DNA of 64,000 nucleotides. It comes from an uncultured Hungatella sp. (lineage in GTDB: Bacteria; Bacillota; Clostridia; Lachnospirales; Lachnospiraceae). Positions 28,201-35,111 of this stretch are shown here, in pieces. Every line of letters starts with the position of its first letter. The first letter of the stretch is position 1. Below the pieces are notes generated by a model, which had not been told where the DNA came from, made no database searches, and worked only from the letters and a program-made list of their open reading frames with translations. The stretch lies in assembly GCA_949879795.1 (NCBI GenBank), contig CATLBR010000002.1:62001-126000 (forward strand), written 5' to 3'. Position numbers and translations under genes: made by a program.

Positions 28201-28451
28201 TCGATTATGAGCCATGCTTTCGCAGTCATATCGTCTGCCATGCGAAGTGTTTCATGTCCGTTTTTGCCCATGATCAAGAACTCGGGAAAATTGTCAGAAA
28301 TCCATTTTTTGAGACCCGAGGAAGGATACAGTTCCATGTTTATACCTTCCTGCAAAAAAACTGCTTTCAATGAACTCAGCTTGATGAAACCGTCTTTGCG
28401 GATTTTTTTTGTTAATTTGCGCACGATCGTATTTTTTTCCAGTTCCGTCAT
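19254..28451 (-). CDS. Giant LOTUS-like/alpha-solenoid/STAND ATPase protein (3065 aa)
   Basis: Residues about 1-70 and 75-145 are two OST-HTH/LOTUS-like units (the second: L-I-I-E-S-E-L, then L-G-E-W-I-Q-S-V-F-P-D-F-K-I); such domains bind RNA. Residues about 190-310 form an unassigned domain. From about 320 to 2490 the sequence is an uninterrupted helical, TPR-like solenoid. About 2500-2600 is beta-rich and CARDB-like. At about 2620-2950 lies an AAA/STAND ATPase: V-G-R-K, Walker A G-I-R-R-T-G-K-T-S near 2664, Walker B L-F-L-I-I-D-E-I-D near 2769, then a winged helix and an acidic tail. No transmembrane segments. GGGAGG precedes the ATG. The architecture suggests a large sensor or scaffold partnered with the downstream ATPase-HEPN protein. 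Confidence 0.75.
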   Translation of the reverse strand: MTELEKNTIVRKLTKKIRKDGFIKLSSLKAVFLQEGINMELYPSSGLKKWISDNFPEFLIMGKNGHETLRMADDMTAKAWLIIESELMRNGKILMSAVPGILSNHPAGINYKILAKGQRLGEWIQSVFPDFKISGDNMWLSHTIEPAVTPVLPVSEPVSDTEDRDDRSHTETSLIEIQQMHVIAYMNWWNLNIKKIRAYNEEVTEESAKRSIAHQIARILLGTNGIFIDGMDEDTPRVAFETGLKKADSNDSIYCVLTPNPRYENGQKQKFVQSGFCCLGDGTELGDWIKEHSKSTGSREAFSVLEGKAALVNEQLETMTGIVEKYLKCLMSGKLPNEEISGKVADFESACSELRSIYFEAWNAPYPDDHTVFQVKELANEKNAISRQTVKALRGLCVIIEKTHELFSMYSLVNDTNSTPMRDKAIIETVCSAAMDHTDFGQLLSILCFYKDLRDVMAAKKIDSDGIVEKIDNISSHFSELSFKIAAKILVDSDPGELAYFSDLEAIEDQIRACENAYTKPEKDTGTAREGVSPEHLLERIHTLGKDIAAIHGLTAALCGNNEIVQMLIFSELTPLENYFENHRNNPLYTDAGMEHLKNRDLPEELTFWAAAERLYRVIGNFERIAERYYILGLLFEEEKNFHSLLKLYSREKNDDLYLKIFNTYSNDNSLDTEEQISYLEILCKCDPGAALAYSREHCYLLYQPRSMELLLSLPSGILGAEEKQRLLMRKELFEAAENRNELEDAVCHNNTDLIQTILSRDKELTEMGYSEDEILRIRKAAFSVNDESLNTGNVSYDTGSRFYRYQKNKNSLAEYYMWKGIAENKNILANGLMVILAENDRWDECCKLYECFRMLYSESASCRMLYLLARIKSDPFSASDYIRTNLQECLSFMISNSQTFIRRAVVSLCSHDNNEISAFYDQIRKLCSFLDDPLIKSIVCLDRSLREYSDSAVLKKLGVSDKFAAAITGIYKADSYPHGTDAYSIGYRVFIMIGTYKGAAENFAKFALPDMKTVRLLWDIYNELEDEIALLSLMQEYPVLREENEERYLSLLFQKEYYLEFVSECAMKADSWKRTMQLFIAELKVVPDQARIPLPDIGNADDKEEESLWYKTWGALLISTLYECRRLEDIKTILFQMFTEWTKSFEPELIRKIVTGNETVDEERLSVIQRQALETRHTELSLYIYNVLKIGEKNELVSGHIENEMRRLDSLSLTDHLNGLRRLRVIYGDSIKSLEGEIALLEIIQVSEEMPSDAERKAERIGKILESFPEDEDLLLRLLHNINDAVICTKPQIYNNLIKLAVTDELKTQLVRFFDSLNSNDDILADIEMQRSVYSLYADTMMKGVFPEEIIARVEDSCTVHARLYRTVESLLCLYFIKIRDHNTDCAEYILRVLAEHPLDNMDESIGKTINALLSRTWGYDIPGYFDLFKKVLNNLSIDEITAYLEFVYRISQNMPMTEIEVSVNETSTRVLSEDDSNELIKHLYCNIYDLGIWEKSISLPIQDNPAAYAKLLYMNSTFNPGYCELCASYCEKYEQNELLINVLLIWANVRDEQKAEECRKYIENRLYDDPDYLLRWKDDPRILDLIKAICIKYKGYEQEIHALLRATSLIAEKSGSPDALKYFLEAYRSEIFGQNCNLGVVLVANLILDKRFREAHEILCQLKNVLSLMNYKELVDLLAEKNAEELEEWAGNIENSMMLQLTMPDGNTPSLEKLNEITDLGIVNGQAGETINVIKRILSMFENDYGAYNALYNLCCTDPINFIPDLHTCLRGLIRLHPSKNASSFYRRKQLDYAEMLAVLDALCIVNQWTNRITDYDFSKSTGEYYMTHALSDNKTYQKRAAISEKRTETEASFRNRNEKQVRMLTRAYLSAISGNWKELIEDAWKEKEDISFEINVSAGTPANNVGLIRSLLRVLLEIREEERDDFLSWIQQMAANGSKERYPEKYRETEFVTDFYKEGYFSVLESQTEFEPLAAMLTHPFEDYSLSGKWEKLYIDSALKKKTDTSFLFATVWMISALVKHPYFQAQLLKKADAYFEKGNDAYAWVFYKALHKISRGLYLQHEIFDGTDYKKTSNTTFKIRCREYYEARYRITALFSNDSYVINRVKNSGFHIWSCMNMVLSLLYSPRSDEIRRLSMFFGKRNRQLAEDLLTAFDPSVRDDKKLELIENRTDEVEKAYFCYVVKYPFNPKNKSGEILISYALTDPDVKQQFNGEYIQSVKALANNPAISGSRPSKLLLVESRKPDGKAFEQKDPSLWNMSAKTIIKEKIMTEEEIPFFAKDITPAFSDRDIQQVIEEHKKLQNLAGNMPDKLELSRMIYQHYLSDNQPREVLDDALLMFGNDYYYSALAEGKKDVVSRVLLEMTRILKYRNPKGEGTETAKRTVQEGLLILIKSSEDLQSLLSYYGEHKTLLQYIRGLITDGLVGACVAQVFGVLDSLRNCYASVSQDNQEILREELSLNYRQLEEIETNRWMEMKNRVQKLINDEINELDQRPVLQFEILNSGSQQHYGNLFGEVHNIGKIAAENIVIQAAYSDNSSSNQYILKRLSPEGKAVFELDYSCDKKTDKIDYLVTVSFGYSERMHSSTVCKGTLILEDIKKPDYPTGLLTQYADGIMFKVDEATGEVYSPEFVGRKNETAMLRNLVAGDSFEDYKSALMYGIRRTGKTSLLNYLEAFIGLKRDNIICVKTDCQSIPAKDPIQYVFIDRVLDIVERKIPGIKTENAWSELKQNWSSGYFCADQQPEKLSLFYMDVKELIRDKGLFLIIDEIDRLFERVEQTQMKYHRNLDSLFGAVSEILNSYSCRKAVHLVICGSNWLIRYNLKGDRKNQLFQRFGKQVIEVGKLPENDAREVIFLPYRPYPELIITEEAVKWIWDYAGGLVWHTKLLGEEAIERAKKDNRYVVYPSDIRQSMPKVITELWCKQFYEGCEDGEERRFVDAMQSLAAKKDAYVHINQLSDLMGTARVEIQRIITVLLGLKIITAHPIDSQMFRFELDIYRRYFRTNPSIYEQVMEEPDIFQIKQSEKNKNEPFAVINNLQNKELQESDPDLNGSLSDDDSEWYDE

Positions 28452-28529
28452 CCGTAAACCTCCCGATACATCTTCAATTTGCGATAATATTGTACCACAT
28501 ACAGAAAGACTTGTGTAAAATATTTCGCT

Positions 28530-31500
28530 TTATCGCTCGACCACAATTCGAATCCCTCTCTCCCGCAGAATTACAGCCCCCTGCTGCTCATACCACCTGA
28601 CCGCCTCCTTTAGAGACTCCATTCGGGCTCCCAGATCCAGGCCTTTCTCCCACACAAGCACCGGCACGTCGGGACAATACACACCGTAATCAATTCTCCC
28701 AAAGGCTCTGTTCCCGGTTCCGTCGTCTCCGGGGCCCTCTCCCCCCACGCCTGGGCCTTCCGCTCTCCTGCAGTTTTCTTTATCCTCATATTCTCTGTCT
28801 TCCTCATACCCGTCAAAATCTTCCCATCTTCCCTCCACCTCCACATGGAATCCCTGAAACGTAAGGGAACCTCCGAAATCCGGGTCCAGGCCCAGAACCG
28901 CCACATTGACCCACGGGGGAAGACTTTCTCCCAGTAGGTTGTCAAGCCATCGGGCAAACTCTCTCCACAGCCGGTATCTCCCAAACACCGTAAACAGATC
29001 CGCCTGCCCTTTTTCCTCTCCCCTTATAGAGCCCAGCCAGTCTTCCTCTCTGTAGCAGTACTCCAGCCTGTGGTCAAACCGGGACACGGTCAGACAATTC
29101 TCATAGGCACAAACCTCTGTAACCCCTTGAAATTCCGTCTTCAAAAGATCCCCCAGCAGTTCTCCCATACTCTCCGCCCGGTGAAGTTTGATAGCCCCGT
29201 ATGCATAATACAGGCCGCTGTCCCCCTGATAGACACAGACAGGCCAGAAATCCGACTTGTGATTGTACTTAAAGCCCCAGCCAAACCGGGCCACCAGCCG
29301 TTTCCCCTCCTTGATCTTGGTGCCGCAGACAGACATGAGATAATTCATCCACCGCTCATGCTCCCAGGACTGAGCCCGGATAGAAAAGCCAAAGGGAATC
29401 CGGGCGCCGTAAAACAGCCGGTCATGGCGCCGGTTCCGTTTCTCTCCGTACCGCAGCACGCAGTAGCTTTCCTCCCTCTCAAAATACCCCATGGTCTCCA
29501 GGATGGCGCCAGTTTTCTCTGCCATATCCATATCGGCCACCGTTCGGGACTCTGACAGCACAGGTTTCGGCTGCCTCAAGGACTCCAGGATTTCCAGAGC
29601 AACGGCCTGCCCCTCCTCCCATTGTCCGGGAACAAATTCCACTGCCTTTTCGGCAAGGCTCTGAGGCAGGTCCACCCATTTCCAGCCAAATTCCGACCGC
29701 CGGAAATTGATATCCGCCCAGCCGAAATCCACCTGCCGGAACACCCGGATTCCACGATCCCCCACAACGGCCCGGAAGCAGAACCGCTCCTGCTCCATGT
29801 AATACACGGCCCTGGCGTCGGTGGGCAGCCGGTCATTGTCCCCGGCCAACAGTCTGGCGATGAGAGGACAGATCTGAGGGTAAACGGGGATCTTTTCCAG
29901 CCATTTCCCGATCAGCGCCTCCGCCTCCTGTCTCTCCCCCGCCTTGATGGCAGTCACCGCCAGAAAGGCGAAAAACTCCAGAGGACTCAGGTTCCCACTC
30001 CCCTCAGGTCCCCCTGCATAGTCCATAAGCTGCCCAAACTCCAGGATCGGAGCCGTCACAGGAACCTGGTCCACAAAATACAGGCAGTAGTGATAGTGAA
30101 ATTCCACCTTGAGACGCCGCCCGTCCGGCATGACAAACTGCCGGCTTGCCGGACATTCTGTCTCCTGCCTCTCCTCGTCAAACCCTGTAAACCGTCTCTG
30201 CCACGCCCTGGAGGGGTCATAGATGTAATCGATGTAGGCAGGGAGATAACAGTACCCTTCCGTCTCATAGATATAGTCCTTCTCCCACTGTCCCCTCAGC
30301 TTTCTGTGGCGGTACCCAAACCCTCTCATGAGATAGTACTGCCAGAAATCCCCGCTGTTTTCCAGTTCCTGCAGACCTGCTTCCCTCCAATCAGTTGCTC
30401 CCCGTCCCTCATCCCGGTAATCGGTCTCACACACATAGTCCATCTCTCTGCATGACCTCTCCGTGGACAGGGACCGGAGAAGGCTCTCGATCAGTTCTGT
30501 TTTCTTCGGCTCCGGATATTCTCCCTCCGACAGATAATTCACAAGTCCTCGGGCCAGGGAAGGGGGCATAACCAGACGTTTTGCCACAGAATACAGCCGC
30601 TCAAAAAACGCCTTGTCCCCTTTCAGCATATCCCACTGGGGCATGGCCAACAGTTCCCCGACTCTCTGGCTGATCTTCTCCGTCTCCTCATAGATTGACT
30701 TGTCATAGTTAGTCTGATGGTCATTGATGATCCCTGCGCAGACCCTGTAGAGTTTCACGATGGCCTGTTCCTTTCCCTGTTCCCCAAAAAGCAGATCCTC
30801 CACATCCGGCAGCTGCCTCACAACCTGTTCCTTCAAAGCCCCGTAGAGGCCTCTGGTGCTGCTGTGGTCCAGATCCTTAAAATCCAGCTTCCTGTAAAAA
30901 AATTTCAGCACACACTCCGGCAGCTTCTCGTCCTTCAGCCACTGGACATACAATTTCACCACACACTCGCTGCGGCTCTCATAATCCCCGGAACCCGGCC
31001 TTTTGCCGTTGCGCTCGTACAGATAATGGACCTGACATTTGCTCAGGATCCCCTGCCACGTCTCCCCTTCCTCTTCCAGAAGCTGCCCGCGGCTGTTCAT
31101 GGCCTTCATGGTCAGATAGTCGGAGAAGGCGTTGTGGCGGGTCTTATTGCCTGGCTGGGCCAGCATCTTCCTGGTCATGGATTTCAGATCACATTCCCTT
31201 CCCTGGATATTGAAGATCTCCGCCACATACCTGGCCGCTGGAAACAGCTCTTCCTCTTCCCGGCCCACAGACACCTTGTACCACTCCTTGGGATATCTCA
31301 GGCCCTCGAAATACTCTTCCCTCTCAAAGTGGGGAACCATGGCATAGGCGATGGCCAGTTCCATCAGAAAGCCTGCGGGAAGATTGTCCCGGGGACACAC
31401 CTGCTGCCTCCTGATATAGGCAAGCAGCCCCTGTCCAAATCTTTCAGAAAACTGTTCCCCCAAAAAGGTTTCCGACAGAAAAAACCTCCTCCAGCTGTCA

Positions 31501-31568
31501 CTCTGCTTCCTCTGTTTCGGATTCTCAAAAAGGGCAATGAAACTGCCCAGAGCTCCTGACGCTTCCAT
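28530..31568 (-). CDS. Large hypothetical protein related to C-terminal regions of Lachnospiraceae J-domain proteins (1012 aa)
   Basis: No characterised domain is evident. The opening part (W-R-R-F-F-L-S-E-T-F-L, F-G-Q-G-L-L-A-Y-I-R, F-L-M-E-L-A-I-A-Y-A) resembles, from memory, the region after the DnaJ domain in large J-domain proteins of gut clostridia, but here no HPD-containing J domain precedes it. The protein is rich in W, Y, R and E, without signal peptide or membrane segments. GGGGGAG precedes the ATG. It ends 78 bases before the giant ATPase gene, so cotranscription is possible, but its G+C is visibly higher than that pair's, suggesting a different origin. Confidence 0.6.
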   Translation of the reverse strand: MEASGALGSFIALFENPKQRKQSDSWRRFFLSETFLGEQFSERFGQGLLAYIRRQQVCPRDNLPAGFLMELAIAYAMVPHFEREEYFEGLRYPKEWYKVSVGREEEELFPAARYVAEIFNIQGRECDLKSMTRKMLAQPGNKTRHNAFSDYLTMKAMNSRGQLLEEEGETWQGILSKCQVHYLYERNGKRPGSGDYESRSECVVKLYVQWLKDEKLPECVLKFFYRKLDFKDLDHSSTRGLYGALKEQVVRQLPDVEDLLFGEQGKEQAIVKLYRVCAGIINDHQTNYDKSIYEETEKISQRVGELLAMPQWDMLKGDKAFFERLYSVAKRLVMPPSLARGLVNYLSEGEYPEPKKTELIESLLRSLSTERSCREMDYVCETDYRDEGRGATDWREAGLQELENSGDFWQYYLMRGFGYRHRKLRGQWEKDYIYETEGYCYLPAYIDYIYDPSRAWQRRFTGFDEERQETECPASRQFVMPDGRRLKVEFHYHYCLYFVDQVPVTAPILEFGQLMDYAGGPEGSGNLSPLEFFAFLAVTAIKAGERQEAEALIGKWLEKIPVYPQICPLIARLLAGDNDRLPTDARAVYYMEQERFCFRAVVGDRGIRVFRQVDFGWADINFRRSEFGWKWVDLPQSLAEKAVEFVPGQWEEGQAVALEILESLRQPKPVLSESRTVADMDMAEKTGAILETMGYFEREESYCVLRYGEKRNRRHDRLFYGARIPFGFSIRAQSWEHERWMNYLMSVCGTKIKEGKRLVARFGWGFKYNHKSDFWPVCVYQGDSGLYYAYGAIKLHRAESMGELLGDLLKTEFQGVTEVCAYENCLTVSRFDHRLEYCYREEDWLGSIRGEEKGQADLFTVFGRYRLWREFARWLDNLLGESLPPWVNVAVLGLDPDFGGSLTFQGFHVEVEGRWEDFDGYEEDREYEDKENCRRAEGPGVGGEGPGDDGTGNRAFGRIDYGVYCPDVPVLVWEKGLDLGARMESLKEAVRWYEQQGAVILRERGIRIVVER

Positions 31569-31894
31569 CTTTTCTCCCCCTTATCCTTTTCTCTGATTAC
31601 CGAAATCCTCCACTTCTCTCCATGTGGGTATGGACGAGCCGGCTCCGCTTCTGCTGACTGCCAGAGCCGCGGCCATGGAAGCTGTCTTTAAAGCCTCCTC
31701 CCTCTCATCCTATATTTTTGTTCCATATTTCCAAGTATAACAGAAATGACCTGGCCTGGGAACTCTGTATCTGTTTTTTCACCGCATTCAGCACTGATAT
31801 CTATCTCTTTTTCTGTGGCAATTCATTTCCAGATCTGCTAAAATATACCCGTATCATTTCAAAATCCCACCCACAGCCATATGGAGAATCGCCT
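31569..31894. other. Divergent intergenic region with a possible short coding remnant
   Basis: It separates the 1012-aa gene from the GH25 gene. On the minus strand a 31-codon frame (ATG 31676 to TAA 31581, starting M-A-A-A-L-A-V-S) sits just before the 1012-aa gene and looks like coding sequence; its frame extends upstream to a TAG without another ATG, so it may be the tail of a lost gene. A TAAAAT-like -10 lies near 31838 for the GH25 gene, without a clear -35. Confidence 0.35.
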
Positions 31895-32665
31895 ATGAAA
31901 AAAAAGATTCTTACCTTCGTCCTCATCACCGTCTCAGTGATCACAGTCCTGGGATCAGGTTTTATATTTGCCGTATACCATGGATATATCCATATTAACG
32001 GACCGGCATCAGCCAGATATCCTGTCCGGGGAGTGGACGTGTCCCACTACCAGGGAGAAATCGACTGGCAGGTACTGTCCGGACAGCAGATCCGGTTCGC
32101 CTATATCAAAGCCACAGAGGGCAGCTCCTACACTGATGAGCAGTTTGCCGTCAACTGCAAAAAAGCCCTGGAAACAGACTTAGACGTGGGAGCCTATCAT
32201 TTCTTCAGCTTTGACAGCCCCGGAACAACTCAGGCAGAACACTTTATCAACACGGTCAAACCCTTCAAAAATCTGATGGCTCCTGTGGTAGACGTGGAGT
32301 TTTACGGTGATAAAAAAGAAAACCCGCCGGATCCCGGGCAGGTGGAGGCTCAACTGAGAGACTATTTAGAAAAAGTAGAACAGGCCTTTGGCCAGACGCC
32401 TGTGATCTATGCCACCCAGGAAGCCTGGGAACTGTATATCCGGGGAAAATTCGACGCCTATCCCCTGTGGATCCGTGACATCTGGAAAGAGCCGGCGCTG
32501 AAATCCGACACAGAAAAAGACCGGGAATACGGCTGGACATTCTGGCAGTATACTAACCGCGGAAGGCTTGAGGGGTTTTCAGGTGAAGAGGCCTTTGTGG
32601 ATCTCAACGTTTTTTCCGGAACCTGGGAGCAATGGCTTACCTTTACGGACAGGATCGAAAAATAG
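31895..32665 (+). CDS. GH25 lysozyme-like muramidase, membrane-anchored or secreted (256 aa)
   Basis: Hydrolyses the MurNAc-GlcNAc bond of peptidoglycan. A short basic start and a single hydrophobic segment form a signal anchor. The GH25 barrel begins at V-R-G-V-D-V-S-H-Y-Q-G-E-I-D; A-P-V-V-D-V-E provides the D-x-E catalytic residues and W-T-F-W-Q-Y-T the C-terminal motif. ATG 31895 follows GGAGA; the track start at 31718 adds 59 unlikely residues. No cell-wall binding repeats follow. A 10-bp hairpin overlaps the stop codon. Confidence 0.9.
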   Translation: MKKKILTFVLITVSVITVLGSGFIFAVYHGYIHINGPASARYPVRGVDVSHYQGEIDWQVLSGQQIRFAYIKATEGSSYTDEQFAVNCKKALETDLDVGAYHFFSFDSPGTTQAEHFINTVKPFKNLMAPVVDVEFYGDKKENPPDPGQVEAQLRDYLEKVEQAFGQTPVIYATQEAWELYIRGKFDAYPLWIRDIWKEPALKSDTEKDREYGWTFWQYTNRGRLEGFSGEEAFVDLNVFSGTWEQWLTFTDRIEK

Positions 32666-32674
32666 ATCCTGTCC
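32647..32674. terminator. Perfect hairpin over the stop codon of the GH25 gene
   Basis: GGACAGGATC, eight-base loop, GATCCTGTCC: a perfect 10-bp stem between the convergent GH25 and MATE genes. It has no T-run, so it is a possible bidirectional transcript-end structure rather than a classical terminator. Confidence 0.45.
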
Positions 32675-32691
32675 CCACCTGATCCGTCGGC

Positions 32692-34053
32692 CTACTCCAT
32701 CGGTCTGATATCCTTGCGGTAAAAGCGCAGCATCAGCAAAAAACCTACAGCGGCCGACACAATATCTGCTGCCGGAACAGAAAGCCACACCGCATCCAGA
32801 ATTCCCGTCAGAGACAGCAGCCACGCAGCCGGGATCAGGATCAGATAATTTCTCGACAGATCGCAGGCCATGGCAGTTACGCTGTGTCCAAGGGCCTGCA
32901 GGATACAGTTGCTCATATTCCGCACCGCGCAAAGAACATAGCAGCAGGTCAGCATCCGCATTCCCCATATGCCGATCTGGATCATTTCATCAGTAGCGTT
33001 GAACATACGCAGAAACATCTCCGGAAATCCCACGCAGAATACTGTTCCGACCGCCATAACCACTGCGGCATACAGATAACCAAAGCGGATCGTCTGGTTT
33101 ATACGCTTCTTATTTTTAGCTCCGTAATTGTACGCAATAATCGGGATCGTCGCACTGCACAGAGCATTCAGGATGGCGTAGCAAAAACCGGTGACTCTGC
33201 AGCAGGCTCCGAATACAGCCACTGCCGTGCTGGAAAAACGGTTCAGTACGGCAATATAGCTGACCATCATCAGGCTATTTAAAGACATGATCACCGCTGT
33301 GGGTGCGCCGAGAACAAGAAGCCTCCTGACGGCGGAAAACGGCAGAGGCCTGCTGAGACGAAAACGCACCTCTCTGTTTTTTCTGATGTTCAGGAAAAGG
33401 GCAATAGACGCCGCCACAGACTGACTGACAACCGTGGCAACTGCTGCGCCTGCAATTCCCATTTCCGGCGCACCGAAGTGCCCGAAGATCAAAACATAGT
33501 CAAGAATCATGTTCATGATCCCCCCTGTCCCCTGGGAGATCATACTGTACATAGTTTTTCCGGTGGAGATCAGCATGCGCTCAAAGACCAGCTGCGCCAT
33601 CGTTGCCGCGCCTAAGCAGAAATAGACCTGCAGATACCGGACACCTGCCGTCCTGATTTCTGCATCTTCTGTCTGGAAAGCCATGTAGGGCTTCACCAGA
33701 AACAGAGCTGCCAGCAAAGAGAGGCTCCCACAGATGACGATCAGCCAAATGGCGGCAGAGGCCGAATCATTTACTCTCTGCTGATTTTTCTCTCCCAAAC
33801 CGCGGGACATCATAGTGTTCATACCTACGGCAATACCGCTTCCTATTGCAATCAAAACCGTTATCAGCGGATTGGCAAAGGTGATGGCTGCCATAGCCTT
33901 CTCGCTGATCTGCGAGACAAAAATACCATCTACAACATTGTACAGAGACTGCACCGCTGTAGAAGCTACAACCGGAACTGCCATAGTCATGAGCAAAGAC
34001 CAGACCCGCTTCGTCCCCATTTTGTTTTCCTCTGTTATTTTATGATGATCCAT
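32692..34053 (-). CDS. MATE family efflux transporter
   Basis: About twelve hydrophobic segments over 453 residues, with the MATE hallmarks P-V-V-A-S-T-A-V-Q-S-L-Y-N-V-V-D near the start and the repeated half later. MATE pumps export cationic drugs or metabolites with sodium or proton influx; the type resembles MepA. AGGAGG lies eight bases before ATG 34053 (a GTG directly before it gives the track start). A LysR gene diverges from it, and the shared region holds an ACTGATCAGT palindrome at 34095-34104, so the regulator probably controls this pump. Confidence 0.9.
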   Translation of the reverse strand: MDHHKITEENKMGTKRVWSLLMTMAVPVVASTAVQSLYNVVDGIFVSQISEKAMAAITFANPLITVLIAIGSGIAVGMNTMMSRGLGEKNQQRVNDSASAAIWLIVICGSLSLLAALFLVKPYMAFQTEDAEIRTAGVRYLQVYFCLGAATMAQLVFERMLISTGKTMYSMISQGTGGIMNMILDYVLIFGHFGAPEMGIAGAAVATVVSQSVAASIALFLNIRKNREVRFRLSRPLPFSAVRRLLVLGAPTAVIMSLNSLMMVSYIAVLNRFSSTAVAVFGACCRVTGFCYAILNALCSATIPIIAYNYGAKNKKRINQTIRFGYLYAAVVMAVGTVFCVGFPEMFLRMFNATDEMIQIGIWGMRMLTCCYVLCAVRNMSNCILQALGHSVTAMACDLSRNYLILIPAAWLLSLTGILDAVWLSVPAADIVSAAVGFLLMLRFYRKDIRPME

Positions 34054-34094
34054 CACTCGTACCTCCTCATATTTCCTTCATATCAATCAAGGTT

Positions 34095-34104
34095 ACTGAT
34101 CAGT
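34095..34104. promoter_or_regulatory. Palindrome ACTGATCAGT in the MATE-LysR divergent region
   Basis: A perfect 10-bp palindrome 40-50 bases upstream of the MATE start. A TATAAT for the minus strand lies next to it (34121-34126). It is a candidate operator for the divergent LysR protein; this is inference from position. Confidence 0.35.
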
Positions 34105-34138
34105 CATGACTTTTGTCTTCATTATACTCAGCCCCAAC

Positions 34139-34167
34139 TTGACATGGAAGTATTGATATGGTACGAT
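34139..34167 (+). promoter_or_regulatory. Promoter of the LysR gene
   Basis: A perfect TTGACA (34139-34144), a 17-base spacer and TACGAT (34162-34167) lie about 40 bases before the LysR ATG. Confidence 0.65.
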
Positions 34168-34207
34168 GGCAGAAACCAAAAGTTTCTATAAAAAGAGGTA
34201 CATGATT

Positions 34208-35095
34208 ATGTATGATAAAGCTCTGGATACATTTAAAGCAGTAGCGGACAGCGGCAGTTTTACAAAGGCATCTGAGCAGCTTTTCATTTCCCATACTGCA
34301 ATCATCAAACAGATCAACGGTTTGGAAAGCCGCCTGGGCGTCAAGCTGTTTAAACGATCTAATCAGGGCATTATCCTGACTGCAGCAGGCCAGCGTTTAT
34401 ATAGAAAAACAGAAGAAATTATGGATTTCTCAGAAAAAGCCATTCAGGAAATACAAAAATCCCCCTTTGATTGTCCACAAACTATCCGTGTAGGAACATC
34501 TCTGTTCTATCCCTGCCATATCTTTATGGATCTGTGGGAATCGATCAGCGATAATTGTCCTCAATACCAGTTAAAAATGGTACCTATTGAAAATGATGAA
34601 CAGCGTTATCTTGGATTAGACAAATCATATGACTTTTTGGTAGGTCCGTATAATTCAGAGATCAGCGGAATTACTTACCCTTTTATTCCTGTTGGCAAAT
34701 ACCATTTCTGTATAGCAATGCCAAGAAAACATCCTTTATCCAAAAAGAAAAACATAGGCTTGAGCGACCTGGCGGGAAATCAGCTTATGCTCATGAAACG
34801 CGGCAGCAGCAAAGTGAACGACCAGATCCGTACCGACATAGAGAATAATCATCCAGATATAACACTGATCGATATTCCTCCTCATTACAGTATTCACACA
34901 TTTAATCGCTGCGTTGAAAGCAATACCATGCTCCTAAGTTTAGAGTGTTGGAAACAGGTTCATCCCGGATTGATTACGATCCCTTTAACCGAGGATTATG
35001 GTCTCCCCTATGGTATTCTTACCTCGAAAAATTCTATGACTAATTTAACCGATTTTATAGCTTATCTTCAGAAATATTCAGGGCATTCAACTTAA
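34208..35095 (+). CDS. LysR family transcriptional regulator
   Basis: Residues 1-60 form the LysR winged HTH (D-T-F-K-A-V-A-D-S-G-S-F-T-K-A-S-E-Q-L, then I-K-Q-I-N-G-L-E-S-R-L-G), followed by a substrate-binding-like effector domain; about 295 residues is normal for the family. ATG 34208 has GAGG nine bases before it; the earlier track start would overlap the promoter. It is divergent from the MATE gene, its probable target. The ligand is unknown. Confidence 0.9.
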   Translation: MYDKALDTFKAVADSGSFTKASEQLFISHTAIIKQINGLESRLGVKLFKRSNQGIILTAAGQRLYRKTEEIMDFSEKAIQEIQKSPFDCPQTIRVGTSLFYPCHIFMDLWESISDNCPQYQLKMVPIENDEQRYLGLDKSYDFLVGPYNSEISGITYPFIPVGKYHFCIAMPRKHPLSKKKNIGLSDLAGNQLMLMKRGSSKVNDQIRTDIENNHPDITLIDIPPHYSIHTFNRCVESNTMLLSLECWKQVHPGLITIPLTEDYGLPYGILTSKNSMTNLTDFIAYLQKYSGHST

Positions 35096-35111
35096 TAACG
35101 CCTCCACAGTC

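Noticed and set aside
29622-30455. 277-aa plus-strand ORF inside the 1012-aa gene
   Set aside because: Shadow frame of a long coding region; composition is the mirror of the minus-strand gene and no start signal is present.
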